In this document: positions 8,580-17,782 of the stretch, piece by piece
How the letters are laid out: each line of letters starts with the position of its first letter
Position numbering within the stretch: the stretch's first letter is position 1
Source: Tolypothrix campylonemoides VB511288
GTDB lineage: Bacteria; Cyanobacteriota; Cyanobacteriia; Cyanobacteriales; Nostocaceae
Length of the DNA: 64,000 nucleotides
Assembly: GCA_000828075.3 (NCBI GenBank)
Contig: JXCB02000039.1
Coordinates: 45,797-109,796, forward strand
Direction of reading: 5' to 3'
The notes under the pieces: generated by a model
Database searches by the model: none
Told to the model about the DNA's origin: nothing
Seen by the model: only the letters and a program-made list of their open reading frames with translations
Program-made: the position numbers and the translations under genes

Positions 8580-9683
8580 TTATATTTTTGGGGAAAAAGC
8601 AGCATATTGTTGTGGTGTCAGCATGGCATCCCGGACCTTAATTTGTTTAGGTATAAGTTTCAACTGATAAAATGTATCAGCAACTTTTTGTTGTTCCGCA
8701 ATCAAGTTTTCATTAATCGGCACAACACCAAACTTTTTCCTCTGAGTTGCCCTTTTCATAATATCTAAATCTATTCCCAAAGCTGGGGCTAGAGTTGCTG
8801 CTACTTGATCTTTATTCTTGTTAGACCAATCATCTAGCTTTTTAATTTCTTCTAGTACTGACTTAATAATTTGTGGATTCTCAGTGGCAAATGTCCGACT
8901 AGCTAGATAATATCCTCCTTGATTAGTAATTTTTGCCCCATCAATTAAAACACGAGCATTGGCAGATTTTTCTGCGGCTGCATAAAAGGGGTCCCAAATA
9001 ACCCACGCATCTAAACTACCTTTGACAAAAGCAGCGCGTGCATCTGCTGGTGGTAAATACACAGGTTGAATATCACTGTATTTCAATCCAGATTTTTCTA
9101 AAATTTTCAGGAGTAGATAATGGGCGCTTGAACCTTTTTGAAAAGCAATTTTTTTACCTTTTAGGTCAGTCACTGATTTGATGGGAGAATTCTTAGGGAC
9201 TAGAACTGCTGAACCGGCTGGAGTAGGTGCGATTCCTGCGATGTAAGTGATATTTGCTCCTGCTGCTTGGGCAAAAATTGGTGGAGATTCCCCCGCATGA
9301 CCAAAGTCAATACTCCCTACGTTCATAGCTTCTAATAATTGGGGTCCTGCTTGAAATTCTATCCACTTAACGTCCACTCCCTCTGGCTTTAAACGTTTTT
9401 CTAAAACACCTTTTGCTTTGATGAGAATTGCTGATTTTTGATAACCAAATCTCAAAACCGAGGCTTTTTGTGCAATTAACTGACTAGTAGGAATAGAAGC
9501 ATTGGCTAGATGAGTATTTGTAAAAATCGGTGAAATGCAAGCTGCAAATAACAAGCTGAGGCACACACCAGTCAGAAATGCTCCGGCAATAGAAACAGGA
9601 ATGATAGAGAAGAGCTTTGTATGACTATGACCGTTGAAGAATCGGGATTTTAGTGATGATATCCACTTTGCTAAATTCTGCAT
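8580..9683 (-). CDS. ssuA: Aliphatic sulfonate-type ABC substrate-binding protein
   Basis: A 367-residue SsuA-type binding protein. A long basic N-terminus is followed by a hydrophobic stretch (VSIAGAFLTGVCLSLLFAAC) with a weak lipobox. The mature part shows VLRFGYQKSAILIKAKGVLEKRL, VKWIEFQAGPQLLEAMNVGS, GESPPIFAQAAGANITY, DLKGKKIAFQKGSSAHYLLLKILE and LPPADARAAFVKGSLDAWVIWDPF. A GGAG Shine-Dalgarno precedes ATG 9683. It lies 41 bp downstream of the porin gene, so substrate may pass from porin to this protein. It is closest by eye to the binding proteins at 34002 and 2689. Confidence 0.9.
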   Translation of the reverse strand: MQNLAKWISSLKSRFFNGHSHTKLFSIIPVSIAGAFLTGVCLSLLFAACISPIFTNTHLANASIPTSQLIAQKASVLRFGYQKSAILIKAKGVLEKRLKPEGVDVKWIEFQAGPQLLEAMNVGSIDFGHAGESPPIFAQAAGANITYIAGIAPTPAGSAVLVPKNSPIKSVTDLKGKKIAFQKGSSAHYLLLKILEKSGLKYSDIQPVYLPPADARAAFVKGSLDAWVIWDPFYAAAEKSANARVLIDGAKITNQGGYYLASRTFATENPQIIKSVLEEIKKLDDWSNKNKDQVAATLAPALGIDLDIMKRATQRKKFGVVPINENLIAEQQKVADTFYQLKLIPKQIKVRDAMLTPQQYAAFSPKI

Positions 9684-9724
9684 ATCATTTGACTCCTTAA
9701 TAACTTTGTTGTGATTGGTGGTAT

Positions 9725-11449
9725 TTAGAAAGTAAAACTTGTACGAAGAACACCTACCAAAATTGGATCATTGTTGGCATTATGTTCTGGCTTGGTAATC
9801 AGGTAAACAATTGGCGTAATTCGGATGTTGTTATTTACCCGAAAAGTATAGAAAGTTTCGATGTGTAAAGATGTGTCAGGGTCTTCTCGTTGTTGTCCAG
9901 CTAATCTGAAATCATTACTGGTAACTTTCGGCGGAATACCAATATTAATGCCACCCAGATTCCCTTTCTGAAATAAATCTGGAAAGGACAAAGCTAGCGC
10001 ACCATTGATAATAGTCGCATCATTGTCACCCCCAACTTCTTGATGCGCTAGCGTGTAACCAAACCATCCACCTAAAGTAAAGCGCTGGCTAACTTTCCAG
10101 CTAAATTGCAGTCCAAAATTATTGGATGTGGTAGCATTTTGCCCAAAAGGATTTCGCGCAAAAGCGCTACCTGTTCCCCCAGTAAGATTATTACCAGAAT
10201 TTGTCGTCAGGTATTTGCGTGTATAGGTTAGACCAAGATCTAATTCTTTACTGGGTGAAAAGGTGACTTGGGCGATCGCCGCAAAGGTACTTTTGAAAAG
10301 CCCACTCTCAGGTCTATTAGCCTGAGGGTCATCTGCTATGTAAGCGACGTGTGCTTGTAATTGATCGCTAAATTTATATGCAATAGCTCCACCCGCACCA
10401 TCAAAACCTGGTCGGTACACAGTCGGGTTAAACTGTCCAAACCGGGAAAAACCACCCTGATATGGATTACCATTCAACGAGTTTAACGTCGGGACATAAA
10501 CTGGGAAATTGAGTGTCCTTGGACCTATCCAAAAAGTGAGTTTTTGACCAACTGGAAAACGATAGTATAAGTTTTCCACATACAGGTCACTATTCCCAAA
10601 AGTCGATGCATCCAACGCAAAGCGGGTCATAGCGGTTCCCGTACTTGCTGTCAAATTAGGAATATTGTCTGCTCGTAATGTAGCTACTAGTTGGTCTTGA
10701 CCAGTAAAGCTGCTTTGAAGCGAAAGCCTAGTAAGGTAACCAAAAAAGGTGCTACTAGTATCCTTTGTATCATTCGCGGGGGTGTTGTTCGGGCGATCTC
10801 CAAAAGTATCAGCGACTACGAAAACTGCATTACCTACCAGTTTAGTCGTCGTTGAAAACTGATTTGCCTCGACTTGTGCTGTCTTGGCTTCTAAGTTATC
10901 TATTCTTCCTGCTAATTTGGCAAGTTCTGGACGAAATTCCTCAGTCAATCGCTGTATCGTAGCTAAATCTTCCTTAGTTGCCAAATCTGCTGTTCCTGCT
11001 GCAATCAGTGTATTAACTTGGTCTAAGCACGCATTCAAACCCGCCGCAAATTCATAGCGTGTTAAGGCACGATTTCCGCGATAGGTACTGTTAGGGTAGC
11101 CGACAATACAACCATAACGCTCAACCAAGGACTGGAGTGCTTGAAATGCCCAATCTGTGGGTTGCACATCAGAAAGCTCAGAAACAGATGGGATTGATGG
11201 CTTTGATGATGGTTGTGTAGGCGCAGTAGGTGTTATCTGTGGTAAATTTTGCGAGATTAACTGATTTTTTCGTACTATTTTTGACTCTTTTATTGAAGAA
11301 TCAAATGACTTAAGTAATTCTGGATCACGAATATCAGGATGAAATTCTGAAGGTGTTTCTTGTCCAAAAGCTTTTGCATTGGCTACTAATAAAACCAGCA
11401 CCAAAAATATCGGTAGAGTCCGTAAGAAATCCCACAAAGTTTTTTTCAT
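9725..11449 (-). CDS. SLH-domain outer-membrane porin (cyanobacterial OprB/Slr1841 type)
   Basis: A porin of 574 residues from the ATG at 11449. The signal peptide is MKKTLWDFLRTLPIFLVLV then NAKAFGQ. One S-layer-homology domain follows (VSELSDVQPTDWAFQALQSL through ALTRYEFAAGLNACLDQV), then a coiled coil (DLATIQRLTEEFRPELAKLAGRIDNLEAK), then an OprB-type beta-barrel ending in an aromatic residue (GVLRTSFTF). The SLH part binds peptidoglycan-linked polymer, and the barrel admits small solutes. Members are often named iron-uptake porins, but the location at the head of the sulfonate arm suggests organosulfur import here. The frame extends 41 codons upstream of the chosen start without a signal sequence, so the internal start is preferred. 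Confidence 0.88.
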   Translation of the reverse strand: MKKTLWDFLRTLPIFLVLVLLVANAKAFGQETPSEFHPDIRDPELLKSFDSSIKESKIVRKNQLISQNLPQITPTAPTQPSSKPSIPSVSELSDVQPTDWAFQALQSLVERYGCIVGYPNSTYRGNRALTRYEFAAGLNACLDQVNTLIAAGTADLATKEDLATIQRLTEEFRPELAKLAGRIDNLEAKTAQVEANQFSTTTKLVGNAVFVVADTFGDRPNNTPANDTKDTSSTFFGYLTRLSLQSSFTGQDQLVATLRADNIPNLTASTGTAMTRFALDASTFGNSDLYVENLYYRFPVGQKLTFWIGPRTLNFPVYVPTLNSLNGNPYQGGFSRFGQFNPTVYRPGFDGAGGAIAYKFSDQLQAHVAYIADDPQANRPESGLFKSTFAAIAQVTFSPSKELDLGLTYTRKYLTTNSGNNLTGGTGSAFARNPFGQNATTSNNFGLQFSWKVSQRFTLGGWFGYTLAHQEVGGDNDATIINGALALSFPDLFQKGNLGGINIGIPPKVTSNDFRLAGQQREDPDTSLHIETFYTFRVNNNIRITPIVYLITKPEHNANNDPILVGVLRTSFTF

Positions 11450-11775
11450 TTTGCTATTGTCACCTAAGTCGGTCTGGCATTTCATGCTCTGTATCTCCAC
11501 AGAAGCCAGCCAGATAAAATGCAAGTCTTGAGTGTTAACCAAATATTGCGTGAGTGATCTAAAAATTCTCAAATCGCGTTGCTACTGCTCATCACTACTA
11601 CAAACTGTAGTGGCTACAACAAAGGAAGTTGTGGCAAGCGTTGCTCCTTTGCAGGAGGCAAAGGAGGAAACCTCCGCACCCCTACGGAAAGCCCGTCCGC
11701 GTCTACAGGCTTCTCGCTGTAATCCACAGCAAAAACTACTTATTTGGAAGGAACACAATGAATTTTGATATAAAA

Positions 11776-11795
11776 TACGGTAAACTTGTCAATTT
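11776..11795. promoter_or_regulatory. Putative regulatory motif TACGGTAA upstream of the porin gene
   Basis: The run AAAATACGGTAA is shared exactly with the copy at 26480-26491, and the last ten bases match the copy at 7351. It lies about 330 bp upstream of the porin start. Function is inferred only from recurrence in gaps. Confidence 0.3.
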
Positions 11796-12031
11796 TAAGT
11801 ATCTTAATTCTACTAGATAGGAGCATTTCACAAAAACTGTAACCAAGAAAGTCTTTTAGATTACATTTTGCTATAAGTTTTGTTAATAAAAATATATTGT
11901 CTACTTAATATAATAAATATCTAATAATGTAAAGTTAATATTAGCTCCGGTAAGACGATAGATATTTAGTAAATTATGAAACATTGTATCGAGGCTAAAT
12001 AACTTAGGAAGTGTGGGGAAGGGCGATCAGA

Positions 12032-12137
12032 CGGAGTGCCCGCCTCGCGATGGGCAAAGCCCCGCCTTTCCTGCGGAACGCTACGCGAACGGCGATGGCA
12101 CGGAGTGCCCGCTTCGCGATGGGCAAAGCCCCGCCTT
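12032..12137. repeat. Tandem-like pair of 37-bp GC-rich units ending at a HIP1 site
   Basis: Two copies (12032-12068 and 12101-12137), 69 bp apart, differ at one position in the core CGGAGTGCCCGC(C/T)TCGCGATG. The second runs into GGCGATCGC, a HIP1 octamer. The pair is far more GC-rich than the surrounding gap. It resembles the short palindromic repeats found across filamentous cyanobacterial genomes. Confidence 0.75.
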
Positions 12138-12281
12138 CGGCGATCGCATCCAAAGAAAGATTACCCAGAGAAAGATTATAATGTGCCTCTGTTCGGTGAT
12201 TATTTTCTGCTCATAAAGTTTGTTCTTGATTTTTTTAACCAACTATGCAACGATGTTACTATATTCAGATACTACTTTTAA

Positions 12282-12298
12282 CCTACCAATTTACCGTA
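12282..12298 (-). promoter_or_regulatory. Putative regulatory motif upstream of the flavoprotein operon
   Basis: Read on the minus strand the site is TACGGTAAATTGGTAGG, matching the copy upstream of ssuB (TACGGTAAGTTAGTAGG) at 15 of 17 positions. It lies about 195 bp before the flavoprotein start. Confidence 0.35.
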
Positions 12299-12491
12299 CT
12301 TTAGATTGGAAAAATAAGAGTTTATCAAACAACTTTAGTCACAAGGTATAGGACGCAGTTTTCGTAATTTTTCATTATCTTAACTTCGTTTGACAAGCGA
12401 GTGGCATTTTTGTGTTGTCGCTCATCTTGTGTGTTTGTTTGTACATAAGTTCTAAACTATTAAGTTCTAAATTGTTCAAGCGGAGCTTCTT

Positions 12492-14147
12492 ATGAGTAAG
12501 AATCTATTGTGGACAGGGGAAGTATCTACCACTGAATTTGAACCAAACTTGCTCTGTGATGTTCTAGTTATAGGGGGTGGACCAGCTGGCACTTGGGCGG
12601 CTTGGAGTGCGGCTTCCAAAGGTGCGAATGTCGTTCTTGTTGATAAAGGATATTGTGGTACGAGTGGCTGTGCAGCGGCATCGGGTAACGGTGTGTGGTA
12701 CGTACCACCTGATGCGCAAGCGCGGGAAACGGCAATGGCTTCTCGGGAGAGTTTAGGAGGATTTTTAGCCAACCGCAACTGGATGCAACGGGTTCTAAAT
12801 CAAACCTACGCCAATGTTAATTTGTTGGCTCAGTGGGGTTATCCTTTCCCAACAGACGACGAAGGTAAACCTTACAGGCGGAGCCTGCAAGGTCCAGAGT
12901 ACATGCAGTTGATGCGAAAGCAAATTAAACGGGCGGGGGTAAAAATATTAGACCATAGTCCAGCTTTGCAACTGCTAGTGGATAGAGACCGAAGAGTTGC
13001 AGGTGCGACAGGAGTCAACCGCCAAACTGAAAACAAATGGCTTGTGCGTGCAGGCGCAGTCATCATTGCAACAGGTGGCTGTGCTTTCTTAAGCAAGGCA
13101 CTTGGTTGCAATGTCCTCACAGGGGATGGTTATTTAATGGCAGCCGAAGCGGGTGCTGAGATGTCGGGGATGGAGTTTTCCAACGCTTACGGCATCTCTC
13201 CCGCCTTTTCTTCTGTAACCAAAACTCTGTTTTACAACTGGGCAACTTTCACTTACGAAGATGGTACACCTATTCCTGGAGCTGGCTCACAAAAAGGGCG
13301 TTCTGTCATTGCCAAAACCTTATTAACGCAGCCTGTTTACGCCATCTTGGATCAAGCTACGGAAGAAATGCGGACACATATGCGAAAAGCACAACCCAAC
13401 TTCTTCTTACCCTTTGATCGTGCAGGCATAGACCCCTTTACACAACGTTTTCCCGTCACCCTCCGCTTAGAGGGAACTGTACGCGGTACAGGTGGCATCA
13501 GGATTGTCGATGATACTTGCGCTACTTCCGTACCAGGGTTATACGCTGCAGGCGATGCCGCCACGCGAGAACTTATCTGTGGTGGATTCACGGGCGGAGG
13601 TAGTCACAATGCTGCTTGGGCATTATCTTCAGGTTACTGGGCGGGACAATCTGCGGCTGTTTATGCTCGTGATTTAGGCACACAAGCAAACCAACGAGGA
13701 GTCGAAGCTGTAGGTGAGGCAGGATTTACATCCAGTCATCAACATTCACCCAAAACCGTAAGCGTTGCTGGGCAGAACACCATAGAAATCATTCAAGCCA
13801 TCCAGGCAGAAGTTTTCCCCTACGATCGCAATTACTTCCGCACCGAAACAGGATTAACCGAATCATTACAGAGATTAAATCACCTCTGGCAAGAAATTCG
13901 CACAATTCAAGCAGATGATAACAACATTCTTCGTGTGCGAGAAGCCGCCGCAATGGTAGCTACATCTCGGTGGATGTATAACAGTGCCTTGGAACGTAAA
14001 GAAACTCGGGGAATGCACAAACATACAGACTATCCGGAACAGGATATTAATCAACAACATTATTTAATTAGTGGTGGTTTGGATCGTGTCTGGGTAAAAA
14101 CTGCCCCTGTACAACAGACAAGAGTCAAAGTAGAAGTGGCAGCATGA
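12492..14147 (+). CDS. FAD-dependent oxidoreductase, fumarate reductase/AprA-like flavoprotein
   Basis: A 551-residue flavoprotein of the FAD_binding_2 family (succinate dehydrogenase, fumarate reductase, adenylylsulfate reductase alpha). The N-terminal dinucleotide fold reads DVLVIGGGPAGTWAAWSAASKGANVVLVDK, and a C-terminal FAD element reads VPGLYAAGDAATRELICGG with GGGSHNAAWALSSGYWAG. A conserved GCAAASGNGVWYVPP segment follows the first fold. No signal peptide is present, so it is cytoplasmic. A small 4Fe-4S ferredoxin gene follows after 113 bp, recalling the AprA/AprB pair. The natural substrate is unknown; reduction or oxidation of a sulfur compound is inferred from the neighbouring sulfonate genes. 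Confidence 0.87.
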   Translation: MSKNLLWTGEVSTTEFEPNLLCDVLVIGGGPAGTWAAWSAASKGANVVLVDKGYCGTSGCAAASGNGVWYVPPDAQARETAMASRESLGGFLANRNWMQRVLNQTYANVNLLAQWGYPFPTDDEGKPYRRSLQGPEYMQLMRKQIKRAGVKILDHSPALQLLVDRDRRVAGATGVNRQTENKWLVRAGAVIIATGGCAFLSKALGCNVLTGDGYLMAAEAGAEMSGMEFSNAYGISPAFSSVTKTLFYNWATFTYEDGTPIPGAGSQKGRSVIAKTLLTQPVYAILDQATEEMRTHMRKAQPNFFLPFDRAGIDPFTQRFPVTLRLEGTVRGTGGIRIVDDTCATSVPGLYAAGDAATRELICGGFTGGGSHNAAWALSSGYWAGQSAAVYARDLGTQANQRGVEAVGEAGFTSSHQHSPKTVSVAGQNTIEIIQAIQAEVFPYDRNYFRTETGLTESLQRLNHLWQEIRTIQADDNNILRVREAAAMVATSRWMYNSALERKETRGMHKHTDYPEQDINQQHYLISGGLDRVWVKTAPVQQTRVKVEVAA

Positions 14148-14260
14148 TGATCTCAAAATGAAAATGGGAAGATGTTCCTACTTTCCTTTGGGCGGGGTTT
14201 AAATCCCTGTCCCTAATCCCTAATCCCCAATCCCCAATCCCCAGTTCAAAACAACTTGAT

Positions 14261-14590
14261 ATGATTGAGTTAGTCAGTGAATCTCGCTGTATTCAATGCA
14301 ATATCTGCGTTAACGTTTGCCCGACAAACGTCTTTGATAAAGTACCAGGCGCACTGCCCACCATTTCCAGACAAAATGACTGTCAAACCTGCTTTATGTG
14401 CGAATTGTACTGTCCGGTAGATGCTCTGTACGTAGCACCACAAGTCGAACCGCTCGCAGAAGTAGACGAAAAATCTCTGACTGAAGCCGGACTCTTAGGA
14501 AGCTATCGCCAAAAGTTGGGATGGGGACGCGGACAAACTAACACAGCCCAAGAAGATTCGACTTACCAACTACTCAAATACTTCAAATAG
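14261..14590 (+). CDS. 4Fe-4S ferredoxin family protein (AprB-like)
   Basis: A 109-residue electron carrier with two 4Fe-4S cluster motifs, CIQCNICVNVCP (from about residue 10) and CQTCFMCELYCP (from about residue 43). The remaining C-terminal part has no cysteine. It follows the FAD flavoprotein gene and precedes a binding-protein gene by about 50 bp. The pair probably forms a flavoprotein/iron-sulfur complex, like AprAB. The 113-bp gap before it holds a CCCTAATCCCCAATCCCC repeat that is also found elsewhere in the window in the other orientation. Confidence 0.9.
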   Translation: MIELVSESRCIQCNICVNVCPTNVFDKVPGALPTISRQNDCQTCFMCELYCPVDALYVAPQVEPLAEVDEKSLTEAGLLGSYRQKLGWGRGQTNTAQEDSTYQLLKYFK

Positions 14591-14639
14591 AACAATCATC
14601 CCTTTTGTTCTCTGTTTCTGGTGCGTACTCTCGTGCCTG

Positions 14640-15668
14640 ATGCGGTTCATTATGACTCATTCTACCCACTCAAAACCTCTTTTCTCCACGCTAACCGCAT
14701 TCCTGCTACTGTTCAGCACTGGCTCTAGTGACGGTCAAACTGTCTCCCAAGCAGGATCGCCCACCCAAAAACAACTAAACACCTCCACCCTGCGCTTGGG
14801 TATTATAAGTGTCAAAAGTACTAAAATCCCTACAGGACCGATTGGTTGGGCAATGAATCAAGGCAAATTTCTGCCAGAACTACAAAAACTGGGAATCAAA
14901 GAAGTGCAAACGGTTTCGTTTCCCAACGGTCCCAACTTGAATGAAGCCTTAGTAGCAGGCAAACTAGATGTAGGCATTTATGGGGATACACCCGCCATAG
15001 TAGCTAGAGCAAACGGGGTTCCCACCCGCTTAATAAGTCAAGAACAAGTAGGAACAAACGCCTGGTTATTGGCAAAGAAAAACGGACCACGTTCTGTAGC
15101 GGAACTCAAAGGAAAAAAGGTAGCCACGTCAAAAGGGTCATATATGCACCGCTACTTGATGGGGTTATTGCAAAAGTCAGGCATTGCGGATCAAGTGACG
15201 GTAGTTCACCTGCTACCAAATGACGCCCAAGCCGCATTAGAACGGGGTGATGTGGCGGCGATCGCAGCATCGACAGGTACAGGTCCACTATTACAATCCA
15301 AAGGTTTTCCTGTCATTGATGAAGCTATCAAACATCCAGACTTACCAGGAACAAGTGTAACTGTCGTCACAGAAGCTTTCTTAGCAAAACATTCCGACTT
15401 GCCGCAAAAGTGGAATGAGATTAAACAAGCTGCTGTTAAAGATATCAAAGCAAAGCCAGAGGCATATTACAAGTTTCACGCGGAAGTATCAGGATATCCT
15501 GTTAATGTGGTGAAAGCTTCTTTCCCTATCCAACTGTTTCCAGAAGAACCAATTCCAGCGAAAGGATTACAATTGTTGCAAGGAACGAAGCAGTTTTTGA
15601 TGTCTCAGAAATTAGCAAAGTCGGATTTTCAATTAACTGATTGGATTGTGGCGCAAAAACAAAAATAA
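14640..15668 (+). CDS. ABC transporter substrate-binding protein (SsuA/NMT1-like)
   Basis: A 342-residue periplasmic binding protein with a signal peptide (KPLFSTLTAFLLLFSTGSSDGQ). The fold is recognisable from LRLGIISVKS, FPNGPNLNEALVAGKLDVGIYGDTPAIVARANGV, ELKGKKVATSKGSYMHRYLMGLL and HLLPNDAQAALERGDVAAIAAS. It diverges from the other binding proteins in this window and lacks their VDAWVIWDP motif, so it likely binds a different ligand. ATG 14652 (MTHSTH) is an equally good start. Its place just after the flavoprotein/ferredoxin pair suggests that the imported compound is their substrate. Confidence 0.85.
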   Translation: MRFIMTHSTHSKPLFSTLTAFLLLFSTGSSDGQTVSQAGSPTQKQLNTSTLRLGIISVKSTKIPTGPIGWAMNQGKFLPELQKLGIKEVQTVSFPNGPNLNEALVAGKLDVGIYGDTPAIVARANGVPTRLISQEQVGTNAWLLAKKNGPRSVAELKGKKVATSKGSYMHRYLMGLLQKSGIADQVTVVHLLPNDAQAALERGDVAAIAASTGTGPLLQSKGFPVIDEAIKHPDLPGTSVTVVTEAFLAKHSDLPQKWNEIKQAAVKDIKAKPEAYYKFHAEVSGYPVNVVKASFPIQLFPEEPIPAKGLQLLQGTKQFLMSQKLAKSDFQLTDWIVAQKQK

Positions 15669-15694
15669 ATCTGGCGTTGGTTTTATGAAAATTT

Positions 15695-16654
15695 ATGAAA
15701 ATCATATTACCCATAGAAGTTGCTGACGCACTACTACCGCAATTGCCTTCTAATACAGCAGTTGTACGTGTGGATAGTGAAGGCAACCTAGACGGGGATA
15801 TTAGTGATGCTGAGGTGTACTTTAGTTGGTATTTTCTCAAACCTACTACCTTACACAAAATCTTGACAACAGCGACGCAACTGCGTTGGCATCATGCACC
15901 CAATGCTGGGGTCAATCATATTCTCACACCTACTTTCACACCTACTTATTTAGAACGCAATCTCATTCTTACCAATAGCGCGGGAGTACACGGTATTCCT
16001 ATCGCTGAATTTGTCATTGCTTTTATGCTGGCTCATGCTAAAAAATTACGTCAACTGTATACTTTTGCGGCAGAACATCACTGGCAAAGAGGTTTTCAAA
16101 TCCAAGATTTGTGGGATGCAAAGCTGTTAATCATTGGTGCTGGCGGTATTGGGCGAGAAATTGCAGCCCGCGCCAAAGCCTTTGGAATGGAAATTTATGG
16201 AAGTCGTCGTCACCCGGAACCATTACCAAATTTTGACAAGGTAGTAGGTGCAAATGAATGGCGTTCGCTTCTTAGCGAAGTAGACTATGTTGTCATTGCC
16301 ACACCTTTGACAAAGGAAACTAAGGGAATGATTGATGCAGAAGCCCTACGGCTAATGCGTCCCAATGCTTACCTAATCAATATTGCTCGTGGTGCAATTG
16401 TGGATGAATCTGCACTCGTGAAGGCATTGCAAGAAGGTTGGATTGCAGGTGCTGCTTTAGACACAGTATTCACTGAACCGCTGCCGTCAGAAAGTCCATT
16501 GTGGTTGTTACCAAACATTTTTATCACACCTCATTGTTCTGCTCATTCCTCAAGGGTAAAAGAGCGTACTCTAGCCCTATTTCTCAATAATTTAACAAGC
16601 TACCGTGATGGCAAGCCTCTAAGAAATGTCGTTGATATAAATGCTGGTTATTAA
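15695..16654 (+). CDS. D-2-hydroxyacid dehydrogenase (first of a tandem pair)
   Basis: A 319-residue NAD(P)-dependent dehydrogenase of the phosphoglycerate/glyoxylate reductase family. The nucleotide-binding motif is LLIIGAGGIGREIAARA (about residue 143). The catalytic triad is visible as Arg in NIARGAIVDE, Glu in FTEPLP and His in ITPHCSAHS. It reduces 2-oxoacids to D-2-hydroxyacids or the reverse. It lies 26 bp after the binding-protein gene, and a close paralogue follows after 157 bp. In a sulfonate cluster, sulfolactate or a related hydroxyacid is a plausible substrate, but this is inference. Confidence 0.88.
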   Translation: MKIILPIEVADALLPQLPSNTAVVRVDSEGNLDGDISDAEVYFSWYFLKPTTLHKILTTATQLRWHHAPNAGVNHILTPTFTPTYLERNLILTNSAGVHGIPIAEFVIAFMLAHAKKLRQLYTFAAEHHWQRGFQIQDLWDAKLLIIGAGGIGREIAARAKAFGMEIYGSRRHPEPLPNFDKVVGANEWRSLLSEVDYVVIATPLTKETKGMIDAEALRLMRPNAYLINIARGAIVDESALVKALQEGWIAGAALDTVFTEPLPSESPLWLLPNIFITPHCSAHSSRVKERTLALFLNNLTSYRDGKPLRNVVDINAGY

Positions 16655-16811
16655 CAGTTACCAGTGACCAGTTATCAGTTATCAGTTTCATCCGCAGCGT
16701 TTAAGTCCCCCACCATACGCCTGATCACTGGTCAGTGTGTACTGTTCACTGATTGAATCAATATTTTACTTTTCATTGTTAAATTTTATATAAATATCTT
16801 GCATAACTAGT

Positions 16812-17759
16812 ATGAAACTCATTCTACCAGTAGAACTGGCTGCGAAAATCGAGCCGCTTTTACCACCAGATATTACATTTGTACGTGTAGATAGTGAAGG
16901 TAATTTTGAAGGCGATCCACAGGATGCTGAAGTTTACCTCAACGGGTTTAAGTTAAAAAATACAACTCTCCATAAAGTATTAGCAGCTTCCCCTAAAATT
17001 CGTTGGCAGCATACACCAAGTTCTGGTGTGAATCACATTCTCACACCCATTTTTTTAGAACACGATATACTTCTGACTAACGGATCGGGAGTTCATGCCA
17101 TTCCCATGGCGGAATTTGTAATTACTTTCCTGCTTTATCACGCCAAAAATGTCCAGAAATTGCACTCTTTACAAGCTGATCACCATTGGATCAAGTGGTT
17201 AGAGCTAGAAGAGTTATACAATAAGACTTTACTGATTATTGGTACGGGAAATATTGGTCAAGAAATTGCCATTCGTGCTAAAGCCTTTGGCATGAATGTT
17301 TTTGGTAGTCGTCGCCACCCAGAACCATTACCAAATTTTGACAAAATAGTGGGTGCGGATGAATGGCGATCGCTTCTTCCAGAGGCTGACTATGTAGTTA
17401 TTGCCACACCTCTGACACCTCAAACTAGAGGCTTAATTGATGCAGAGGCATTGCGGTTGATGCGTCCGAGTGCCTACCTAATCAATATTGCTCGTGGTGC
17501 GATCGTCGATGAAAATGCCTTACTCACTGCTCTACGTGAGGGTTGGATTGCTGGTGCTGGATTAGACACTTTTGCTGTGGAACCATTACCCCCGGAAAGT
17601 CCTTTTTGGTCTTTACCGAACGTATTTATCACCCCTCACTGTTCAGGACTGACACCACAACTTTACGATCGCATCGTGGCGTTATTTCTTGATAATTTAA
17701 CACGCTATCGTAAAGGCTTGCCTTTGCGTAATATCGTAGATAAAAACACTGGCTACTAA
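16812..17759 (+). CDS. D-2-hydroxyacid dehydrogenase (second of a tandem pair)
   Basis: A 315-residue paralogue of the preceding gene; the two share long blocks such as GSRRHPEPLPNFDK and AEALRLMRP. The NAD motif is LLIIGTGNIGQEIAIRA, and the Arg, Glu and His residues lie in NIARGAIVDE, AVEPLP and ITPHCSGLT. The N-terminal substrate domain differs more than the nucleotide domain, so the two may handle different oxoacids. It is followed within 25 bp by an MFS transporter gene. The gap before it holds a diverged CAGTTATCAGTTATCAG repeat. Confidence 0.88.
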   Translation: MKLILPVELAAKIEPLLPPDITFVRVDSEGNFEGDPQDAEVYLNGFKLKNTTLHKVLAASPKIRWQHTPSSGVNHILTPIFLEHDILLTNGSGVHAIPMAEFVITFLLYHAKNVQKLHSLQADHHWIKWLELEELYNKTLLIIGTGNIGQEIAIRAKAFGMNVFGSRRHPEPLPNFDKIVGADEWRSLLPEADYVVIATPLTPQTRGLIDAEALRLMRPSAYLINIARGAIVDENALLTALREGWIAGAGLDTFAVEPLPPESPFWSLPNVFITPHCSGLTPQLYDRIVALFLDNLTRYRKGLPLRNIVDKNTGY

Positions 17760-17782
17760 AATCTACAAATTTACCAACCTTG

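Larger units (their letters stand above)
11450..12491. other. Divergent promoter region between the two arms of the sulfur island
   Basis: This gap separates the minus-strand porin operon from the plus-strand flavoprotein operon. It contains a GC-rich cyanobacterial repeat near 11630-11730, two TACGGTAA motifs (11776-11783 and, inverted, 12291-12298), a long AT-rich stretch (11830-11990) and a duplicated 37-bp unit (12032-12137). No gene is supported; short frames over the repeats are repeat-derived. Confidence 0.5.

Noticed and set aside
12013..12281. Two frames encoding repeated CPRDGQSPAF-like peptides
   Set aside because: They are readings of the duplicated 37-bp GC-rich repeat.
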